64,000 bases of DNA. It comes from Mesorhizobium sp. WSM3860. Lineage in GTDB: Bacteria > Pseudomonadota > Alphaproteobacteria > Rhizobiales > Rhizobiaceae. Shown in pieces: positions 58,183-64,000 of this stretch; the first letter of the stretch is position 1, and every line of letters starts with the position of its first letter. A model generated the notes under the pieces. That model did no database searches and was not told the origin of the DNA. It saw only the letters and a program-made list of their open reading frames with translations. The stretch is from positions 186,001 to 250,000 of the forward strand of contig NZ_NSGF01000003.1 of the NCBI RefSeq assembly GCF_002294995.1, given 5' to 3'. Position numbers and translations under genes: made by a program.

Positions 58183-58199
58183 TGCAAGCGACGTGCCAA
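58183..58199 (-). promoter_or_regulatory. Sigma-54 (RpoN) promoter of the urt operon
   Basis: On the minus strand TTGGCACGTCGCTTGCA matches the -24/-12 consensus TTGGCAC-N5-TTGCA at every fixed base. Transcription would start near 58172, about 35 bases upstream of the urtA ATG. It suggests nitrogen control through NtrC; I did not find a clear NtrC site in the 230 bases upstream. Confidence 0.8.
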
Positions 58200-58432
58200 A
58201 CGCGGAAGCATGGCGATGTGGGGAGCGATAGATAAATATTTACAACTGCTTATCGGATAGCCGGCGAACGCGGCGGGCGTCTCGGATGCATGAGGATTGA
58301 GAAAACTTTGCGCACACCTGCCTAGATTTTGCCCAAATGGTAAAAATGCCTAAACTTTAATCTCGGCCCCGCATACGGCAGTCCAGCGGCGGTTGCGGGG
58401 CAGCGGCAAAATGGGGCAAGGTCGCCGTCGAA

Positions 58433-58837
58433 ATGAGCGACCTAATGGCCATCCTGATTCGCATTGCTATGACGTTCCTGCTTCTTGCGTCGGCCGTCTG
58501 CAACGCCCGCGCCGACTTCGCCGAAGGCAAGCTGCCGGACGGCGTCTATCACTGCGAGGTCTACCTGCTCGGCCTCTTCATCAACCTCGGCGACATCACC
58601 ATCAAGGGCAATGTCTATAGCGGTCCGGTGACCTTCGGCACTTCGGGAACCTACAACTACCAGATGGACGCCAATGGCGAGATCAGCTGGCTGGGCCCGC
58701 TCGGCGGCTATACGAGCGGCGGCAACTCGATCTCACTGACGCAGGCGACGCTCGATGATCCAAGCAGTCCCGCCTTCGACATCATCATGAAGCAGCAGGA
58801 CGGCGCCTTCACCGCCTCCACCTGCACGAAACACTGA
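58433..58837 (+). CDS. Hypothetical exported protein
   Basis: The 134-residue protein has a signal peptide (about 1-27; MAILIRIAMTFLLLASAVCN, then ARA-DF). The mature part is a small beta-rich domain (GVYHCEVYLLGLFINLGDIT, then SGTYNYQMDANGEISW) with two Cys that could form a disulphide. No family recognised. It lies alone, divergent from urtA. Confidence 0.72.
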   Translation: MSDLMAILIRIAMTFLLLASAVCNARADFAEGKLPDGVYHCEVYLLGLFINLGDITIKGNVYSGPVTFGTSGTYNYQMDANGEISWLGPLGGYTSGGNSISLTQATLDDPSSPAFDIIMKQQDGAFTASTCTKH

Positions 58838-58934
58838 TCGAAAAAGGAACTTCGCTTCGATGCTGCGCACCACCTGCGCGCTTTATCTGCGGGTCGCCGG
58901 CCGACAGCCGAGGGCAACTGAAGCGGGAAGTTGC

Positions 58935-59642
58935 CTAAGCATTGACCGCGACGTCCAGCGCCAGGCGTGTCATGTCGGTGAACAGCGCTTGGCGTTCGGA
59001 ATAGTCGGTCTGCTCGTCGGCGGCGACGTGGTCGACCACGGTCAGCAGCGATAGGGCGCGCGCGCCGAACTGCGCCGAGATGCGGTAGAGCGCGCTGGTT
59101 TCCATGTCGACCGCCAGCGCGCCGAGCGCCCTGGGCTCGTCGAAGCGGGCGCGGCCATCGGGATGATGGAAGATGTCGCTGCAGACGGTGAGGCCGGCGC
59201 TGCAGGCGATACCGAGATCGGCGGCCCGCTGCAGCGCCAGCGCATGAAGCGCCTCATCGGGGCCGGCCGACTGGTAAAGTCCGAACACCTGCCCGCTGAT
59301 GGGGCCCTCGGCGCGCACGGCGCTGGAAACGACCAAGCCCCGCAGCGGAACGTCATCCGACAATGCGCCGCAGGTTCCTGTGCGGATCAGCGTCTTCACG
59401 CCATGATAGTCCAGCAGTTCATGGGCATAGATCAGGAAAGAAGAGACGCCGATGCCGGTTGCCTGGATGCTGACCGGCTTGCCGCGGAAACGGCCGGTGA
59501 AGCCGAGAGCGCCCCGACGGAGATTGACGCAACGCGGCGCCTCCAGAAAAGTTTGCGCCATCCACTGCGCACGCTCGGGGTCGCCCGGCAGCAGCACCGT
59601 TTCGGCATAATCTCCCCTGCCCGCCTCGATGTGCGGCGTCAC
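58935..59642 (-). CDS. deoD: DeoD-type purine-nucleoside phosphorylase
   Basis: DeoD cleaves purine (deoxy)nucleosides with phosphate. The 235-residue protein has the family start MTPHIEAGRGDYAETVLLPG (with GDPERA following), RTGTCGAL for phosphate binding, VDMETSALY and the C-terminal VVDHVAADEQTDYSERQALF with the catalytic Asp region. Length matches the hexameric bacterial enzyme. It is a single gene between two convergent intergenic regions. Confidence 0.9.
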   Translation of the reverse strand: MTPHIEAGRGDYAETVLLPGDPERAQWMAQTFLEAPRCVNLRRGALGFTGRFRGKPVSIQATGIGVSSFLIYAHELLDYHGVKTLIRTGTCGALSDDVPLRGLVVSSAVRAEGPISGQVFGLYQSAGPDEALHALALQRAADLGIACSAGLTVCSDIFHHPDGRARFDEPRALGALAVDMETSALYRISAQFGARALSLLTVVDHVAADEQTDYSERQALFTDMTRLALDVAVNA

Positions 59643-59721
59643 GCGCTACCACCCCCATGACAGGACCCATCCGATCTCCATCATGGGCAGGGTCGCCGCA
59701 ATGTGCAAGCGGTAGCTGTTT

Positions 59722-59817
59722 AAGACATGTCGCGTAAAAGTGCGCAGCGCTTTTGGGAGAACGACATGCGTCAAACAAAGATTTGAAGCGCGTCCGCCCC
59801 GGCGCGACGCGCTTAAG
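59722..59817. repeat. Rhizobial palindromic intergenic repeat, copy 2
   Basis: AGACATGTCG and CGACATGCGT flank a core with AAAAGTG and CTTTTGGGA, followed by CAAACAAAGATTTGAAGCG and a GCGCGACGCGC end. The core layout and the CAAACAAAGA tail are the same as in the copy at 35584-35648. It lies between deoD and cckA. Confidence 0.7.
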
Positions 59818-62389
59818 ATTCCAGCACGTCTTTGACGATCGTCGCCAGTTGCTTGAGCGAGAAGGGCTTGGGCAAGAAGCCGAAATGCGCGTCGGCCGGC
59901 AGATTTTTGGCAAAGGCGTCCTCGGCATAGCCGGAAACGAAGACGAATTTTATATCCGGCTGCCGCTTGCGCAGTTCGCCGAGCAGCGTCGGCCCGTCCA
60001 TTTCCGGCATCACCACATCGGACACGACGATGTCGACCTTGCCGCCGAGCGCCTCGAAGACCTCCAGCGCCTCGACGCCGGAGGAAGCCTCGTGAACGGT
60101 ATAGCCGCGCGAGGTCAGCGCCCTGACGCCGCCCATGCGAACGGCGTCCTCGTCCTCGACCAGAAGCACGGTCGCCGAACCTGAGAGGTCCTTCACCGTG
60201 TCGGCCGGCTTGGCTGGAGCTGCCGCCGCGGTGTCGCCAGGCTCGCTCACCTTCTTCACCTCTGCCACATGGCGCGGCAGGAAGATGCGGAACACGGTGC
60301 CCTTGCCGACTTCGGAATCGCAGTAGATGAAGCCGCCGGTCTGCTTGATGATGCCATAGACCATCGAGAGGCCAAGGCCCGTTCCCTTGCCGACCTCCTT
60401 TGTGGTGAAGAACGGCTCGAATATCTTCTTCAGCACGTCCGGCGCGATGCCGCTGCCCGTGTCCTCGACCTCGACCAGCACATAGTCGGCCGGGATAAGC
60501 TCGCGATACGCGAAGGATTTGCACTCCTCGGCCATGACGTTGCGGGTGCGCACGGTAAGATCGCCGCCGGTGGGCATCGCATCGCGCGCGTTGACGGCGA
60601 GATTGACCACCACCTGCTCGAATTGGCCGATGTCGACCTTGACCGGCCACAGATCGCGGCCGTGGTCGATCTTCAGCCTGATATCGTTGCCGACCAGGCG
60701 GGCAAGCAGCATGCGCAGGTCGGCAAGCACATCGGTCAGGTTGAGAACTTCCGGCCGCAAGGTCTGCTTGCGCGAGAAGGCGAGCAATTGCCTGACAAGC
60801 GACGCCGCACGGTTGGCGTTCTGCTTGATGTTCATGATGTCGGGGAAGGACGGGTCCGACGGCCGGTGGTTGGTGAGCAGGAGGTCCGACGCCATGATGA
60901 TGGCGGTGAGCACGTTGTTGAAGTCGTGCGCGATGCCGCCGGCAAGCTGGCCGACCGCCTGCATCTTTTGGCTCTGGGCCATCTGACCCTCGAGCGCCTT
61001 CTGCTCGGTGGTCTCGACGGCGTAGACGATGGCCGATTCCTCCGCACCCTCGCCGCCGGCGCCGTCGGCGACCGCATTCACGTAGAAGCGGATGTGGCGC
61101 TCCTCATGGCCGGGCAGCAGCGAGTCGATCGGCTCGATATTGGCCTGCCGCTGCCTCGCCTTCTCGAAGGCGGCGGCGAAGGCCGGCCGGTCACGTTCAT
61201 GCACCACGCTCTCGAAGCGCACACGCCGGTCGACAGCGTCTCGGTCGACGACGGACGAAAACAGCGACAGGAACGGCGCATTGGTGCGCAGGATGCGCCC
61301 GCCGGCATCGACGCCGGCTATCGCCATCGGCGTCGAGTTGAAGAAACGAGTGAAGCGCACCTCCGAGGCGCGCAGGTCGGCGGACGCGTCCTCACCCTGG
61401 GTGCGGTTGAGCACGATGGTGCGGGTCGGCCCGTTCACTCCTTCGCGGCTTGCCGAAACGCGGTGCATGAAGCGGACCGGCAGTGCCTGGCCGCTCATTG
61501 TCGTGAGATCAAGGTCGATGACGGCGTTGCGCGTGGCGCCGGGATCAGCCTTGACCGAGCGGACGAGCGCCATGCCGTCGCCGGCGACGATCTCCGGCAG
61601 CGTGACCGCGCCCGGGGTGAAGCTGGCAAGGTCGATGCCCAGCCATTCGGCAAGTGTCGCATTAATATAGGTGACGCGGCCTTCCTGGTCGGCTGAGAAG
61701 AAGCCTGCCGGCGCGTGGTCGAGATGGTCTATCGCCTTTTGCAGGTCGAGGAAGAAACGCTCCTGTTCCGCCCGCTCCTGCGAGATGTCTGCGATCTGCC
61801 AGGCAAGCATCGGCAGCCGCTGGCCCGGCACGTTGAAGGCGCGGGCGCGGGCGCGGTACCAGCGCGCGCCCGGCTCGGCCCCAGGCTTGATCGACTGCGC
61901 CAGGCGGAATTCACCGTCGCCTGCCTGGCCGTCGCGCAGGCCGGACGCCAGCCGGTAGATGGTCATCGAGGCCTCGGGGACATCCGAAAGCAGCCCCTCG
62001 ACCGTCTTGAGGTCGGCCGCCGAAGCGGCGCCCGTCATCTCGGCATAGGCCCGGTTGGCGTAGATAACGCGGCCCTTGGTGTCGGTGACCAGGAGGCCTT
62101 GCGACATTGAATCGACGAAGGCTTTGGACAACTCGTCGCCGGTTGAACGCGGCGCGATCTGCACGAAGCCGATCGCCGTCGCGAACAGAAAGCCGACGCC
62201 GATCATGGCGAGCACGCCCAGCATGCCGAGCAGGAACGGATCGCCCAGGCGCTCGCGGAACAACCCGAAGACGACCGCGGCGCCGGTCAAAACGACGATG
62301 AAAATGATGAGCCTGGCGATGGCGCCCGGACGCGTGTTTTGGTCGACGATCGGTACCGGATAGAAATCGCCGCGCGTTTCCTTGGCCAT
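59813..62389 (-). CDS. cckA: Hybrid histidine kinase CckA
   Basis: CckA is the membrane kinase that starts the CckA-ChpT-CtrA phosphorelay of the alphaproteobacterial cell cycle. The 858-residue protein has two membrane helices (about 25-44 and 51-77), PAS domains (about 90-215, 225-345 and 355-470), the histidine site His488 in GGIAHDFNN, an ATPase domain with [19 protein letters not shown], and a receiver domain with Asp791 in [12 protein letters not shown]. The ATG at 62389 is the last one before the first helix. Confidence 0.95.
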   Translation of the reverse strand: MAKETRGDFYPVPIVDQNTRPGAIARLIIFIVVLTGAAVVFGLFRERLGDPFLLGMLGVLAMIGVGFLFATAIGFVQIAPRSTGDELSKAFVDSMSQGLLVTDTKGRVIYANRAYAEMTGAASAADLKTVEGLLSDVPEASMTIYRLASGLRDGQAGDGEFRLAQSIKPGAEPGARWYRARARAFNVPGQRLPMLAWQIADISQERAEQERFFLDLQKAIDHLDHAPAGFFSADQEGRVTYINATLAEWLGIDLASFTPGAVTLPEIVAGDGMALVRSVKADPGATRNAVIDLDLTTMSGQALPVRFMHRVSASREGVNGPTRTIVLNRTQGEDASADLRASEVRFTRFFNSTPMAIAGVDAGGRILRTNAPFLSLFSSVVDRDAVDRRVRFESVVHERDRPAFAAAFEKARQRQANIEPIDSLLPGHEERHIRFYVNAVADGAGGEGAEESAIVYAVETTEQKALEGQMAQSQKMQAVGQLAGGIAHDFNNVLTAIIMASDLLLTNHRPSDPSFPDIMNIKQNANRAASLVRQLLAFSRKQTLRPEVLNLTDVLADLRMLLARLVGNDIRLKIDHGRDLWPVKVDIGQFEQVVVNLAVNARDAMPTGGDLTVRTRNVMAEECKSFAYRELIPADYVLVEVEDTGSGIAPDVLKKIFEPFFTTKEVGKGTGLGLSMVYGIIKQTGGFIYCDSEVGKGTVFRIFLPRHVAEVKKVSEPGDTAAAAPAKPADTVKDLSGSATVLLVEDEDAVRMGGVRALTSRGYTVHEASSGVEALEVFEALGGKVDIVVSDVVMPEMDGPTLLGELRKRQPDIKFVFVSGYAEDAFAKNLPADAHFGFLPKPFSLKQLATIVKDVLES

Positions 62390-62597
62390 GTGCCCCCTGC
62401 TCGTGATTCCGATGCCCCGACACCCGCGAACGGCCGGTTGAATCACATTCTCCTGTAGCGGAAAAGGCCCGGACGGCAAATGTCCGATAAAATCAACGAT
62501 TCATGTTTCAAACTGTTCACGATGGGTGCTGTCGCCTTGCGGAGCCTAGTCCCTAAGGTCTAGTGTCGCGTCACTTCAAAGGCGATTGGGTGCACCG

Positions 62598-63308
62598 ATG
62601 CTGCAGTGGCTGGATAGCGTAGCGGGGCCGGGTTACGTCGCTGCAATCCTTTGGACGTTCGCGGCCCTTATTCTGCTGGTCGTCGTCCTGCTCGTCATCA
62701 AGGTGGTCCGCAACCTGACTTTCGGCACCTTCGTTGCCGGCGGCAGGAATCGCAAGACACGGCTCGCCGTCATGGACGCCACCGCTGTCGACAGCCACCG
62801 CCGGCTGGTGCTGGTGCGGCGCGACGATATCGAACACCTCATCCTGATCGGCGGCCCGACTGATGTCGTGGTCGAACGCGACATAAGGCTGGCAGCACCT
62901 CGTCGCCCGGCGCTGACCGGAGACAGCGGCCAGCAACAGGCCGCCGCGCCGCGCCCGCGGGCGCCTCAGCCCGCACCCGCCCCGGCCAGGCAGCCGACCG
63001 CACCGGCGCCGGCTCCCGTGAGCGAGCCCGTATCGCGCCCGCGCGCGGCGCCCCTTCCGGCAAAGCCGGTGGTACCGCCTCCCCCGACCGCGAAGGTCAT
63101 GCCGCTCCCCGCGTATGGGACGAATGGCACCAGCCGGCAGGCCCCGCCGCAGCCGTCCAACGACTCGATCGACGACACACTGATGCACGAACTCGAGGCA
63201 TCCTTGGACGAGTCCCATTCCAAACCGGCAAGCAAGCCGGCGGCGAAGCCCTCGCTTGATGACGAGATGACCAAGCTTCTCGGCGAGTTGGCCAGCCACA
63301 AACGCTGA
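62598..63308 (+). CDS. FliO-like membrane protein
   Basis: The 236-residue protein has one membrane helix (about 15-37), a small beta domain with ARLAVMDATAVD-like FliO features (TRLAVMDATAVDSHRRLVLV, LIGGPTDVVVE) and a long Pro/Ala-rich tail. FliO is a chaperone of the flagellar export gate protein FliP, but no flagellar genes are nearby. In rhizobia the gene is commonly next to cckA. The ATG at 62598 has the upstream TTG (62586) as an alternative. Confidence 0.68.
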   Translation: MLQWLDSVAGPGYVAAILWTFAALILLVVVLLVIKVVRNLTFGTFVAGGRNRKTRLAVMDATAVDSHRRLVLVRRDDIEHLILIGGPTDVVVERDIRLAAPRRPALTGDSGQQQAAAPRPRAPQPAPAPARQPTAPAPAPVSEPVSRPRAAPLPAKPVVPPPPTAKVMPLPAYGTNGTSRQAPPQPSNDSIDDTLMHELEASLDESHSKPASKPAAKPSLDDEMTKLLGELASHKR

Positions 63309-63348
63309 TAAGGATCGGCCGTCCAAAACCATGATCTGAAAAAGAAAA

Positions 63349-63370
63349 TGGCCGGAAAGATCCGGCCATG
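63349..63370 (-). terminator. Terminator of dksA (bidirectional hairpin)
   Basis: ATGGCCGGA / AAGA / TCCGGCCAT is a perfect 9-bp stem. On the minus strand it is followed by TTTTCTTTTT, a good U-tract, so it terminates dksA. It may also act on the converging FliO-like gene. Confidence 0.85.
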
Positions 63371-63400
63371 GTCTAAATCCTGTGTCTGTCCCAACCCGCG

Positions 63401-63817
63401 TCAGTCGTCGCGGTAGACCTTCTCGCGGCGCTCGTGGCGCTCCTGCGCCTCGATCGACAGCGTCGCGATCGGGCGGGCGTCGAGCCGCTTCAGGGCGATC
63501 GGCTCGCCGGTTTCCTCGCAATAGCCATAGGTGCCTTCGTCGATGCGCTGCAACGCGGAGTCGATTTTCGAGATCAGCTTGCGCTGGCGATCGCGGGCGC
63601 GCAGTTCGATGGCTCGGTCGGTTTCGGAAGAGGCGCGGTCGGCTAGGTCGGGATGGTTGGCGTTTTCTTGCTGGAGGATTTCGAGTGTTTCACGCGCTTC
63701 GCGAAGGATGTCATTCTTCCATGTGATAAGCTTCTGGCGGAAGTATGATTTCTGCCGTTCGTTCATGAACGGCTCGTCTTCGGAGGGTACGTAATCGGCG
63801 GTAACGATGTCGTTCAT
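63401..63817 (-). CDS. dksA: DksA, RNA polymerase-binding regulator (single-cysteine type)
   Basis: DksA enters the RNA polymerase secondary channel and, with ppGpp, changes promoter choice. The 138-residue protein has the coiled-coil tip acids D57, D60 and A62 (HPDLADRA) equal to E. coli D71, D74 and A76. The zinc-finger region keeps only Cys100 of the four ligands (YGYCEETGEPI, then ATLSIEAQ). The start at 63817 begins MNDIVTADYV; the upstream frame to 63904 lacks family features. Confidence 0.94.
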   Translation of the reverse strand: MNDIVTADYVPSEDEPFMNERQKSYFRQKLITWKNDILREARETLEILQQENANHPDLADRASSETDRAIELRARDRQRKLISKIDSALQRIDEGTYGYCEETGEPIALKRLDARPIATLSIEAQERHERREKVYRDD

Positions 63818-64000
63818 TCGACTCACCCAACAACCCCAAATTTGGCGCCTATATATTCGCGGACAAGGGGCTGCACAAGCGGAAACGATAACAGTTTCAC
63901 GCATTTGTTAGTCTTCGCAGCAGCAGGCATTCGCGACGGCCATTTCTCAACGGTCGAGATCGAATTCATCAGCGATTCGGCGCGGTTGCGCGTCCTATGC
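63818..64000. other. Window end, no gene seen
   Basis: The last 180 bases contain the dksA upstream region and no frame I can support. Confidence 0.4.

Noticed and set aside
58330..58352. TGCCCAAATGGTAAA as an NtrC enhancer site
   Set aside because: Only a loose match to the GCACC-N4-TGGTGC type site; not strong enough to call.

Overview
The window reads as chromosomal DNA of an alphaproteobacterium of the order Hyphomicrobiales (rhizobial group), most likely Mesorhizobium or a close relative. The evidence is the high G+C content, the full glpRDSTPQUVK glycerol locus in the rhizobial order, a long-form CckA, a BA14K-family protein, a DksA with a single cysteine, GTTC-N7-GTTC SOS boxes, and several intergenic elements that look like common Mesorhizobium/Rhizobium repeats. 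Genus assignment is inference. There is one tRNA gene, no rRNA gene, no CRISPR array and no intact mobile element.

Layout. 1-3130: gatC-GNAT-gatA (leftward, gatA cut by the window edge), a metallo-beta-lactamase-fold hydrolase, ruvX, and two small membrane proteins. 3286-9108: an AidB-like acyl-CoA dehydrogenase diverges from a rightward run of pyrB, a pyrC-like gene that lacks the metal-binding HxH, plsY and dprA. 9138-14581 is an accessory-looking patch: a histidine-motif membrane protein, a small TTG-start gene, a J-domain protein, the 3' end of a phage tape-measure gene, two small membrane or exported proteins, tRNA-Lys, a BA14K protein and a DUF6882-like protein. 14613-24705: the leftward glycerol locus (regulator, dehydrogenase, two ATPases, two permeases, GlpU, binding protein, kinase). 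24803-30418: a PLP decarboxylase and the Anbu-proteasome cluster (circularly permuted ATP-grasp, alpha-E, transglutaminase, Anbu). 30562-36149: a stand-alone Lrp-type sensor domain, a DUF4864 protein, queA-orf-tgt, a YdcZ-type transporter, two cyclophilins and coaD. 36341-45997: a 50-residue membrane peptide, gyrA, an AraC regulator, a frameshifted gene next to a VOC protein, marC, osmC-like, a DUF2306 protein, ssb, a cupin, an arsR-AHSA1-clpP set and a small exported protein. 46749-52012: uvrA, a GNAT, a DUF72 protein and small ORFs. 52364-58138: the leftward urea/short-chain amide ABC operon urtABCDE behind a match to a sigma-54 promoter. 58433-63817: a small exported protein, deoD, cckA, a FliO-like protein and dksA.

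How the genes work together. GlpSTPQUV imports glycerol, GlpK phosphorylates it, GlpD oxidises glycerol-3-phosphate, and GlpR probably represses through TTTCG-type inverted repeats found at both promoters. UrtABCDE scavenges urea under probable nitrogen control. ssb and uvrA both carry exact SOS boxes. The Anbu cluster is the best candidate for a poorly understood system: it combines a self-compartmentalising peptidase, a transglutaminase-like protease, an alpha-E protein and a peptide-ligase-like ATP-grasp enzyme. Other points to check are the split of functional motifs between the two glycerol ATPases, the lost zinc ligands in Tgt and DksA, and the natural Ala at the quinolone-determining position of GyrA.
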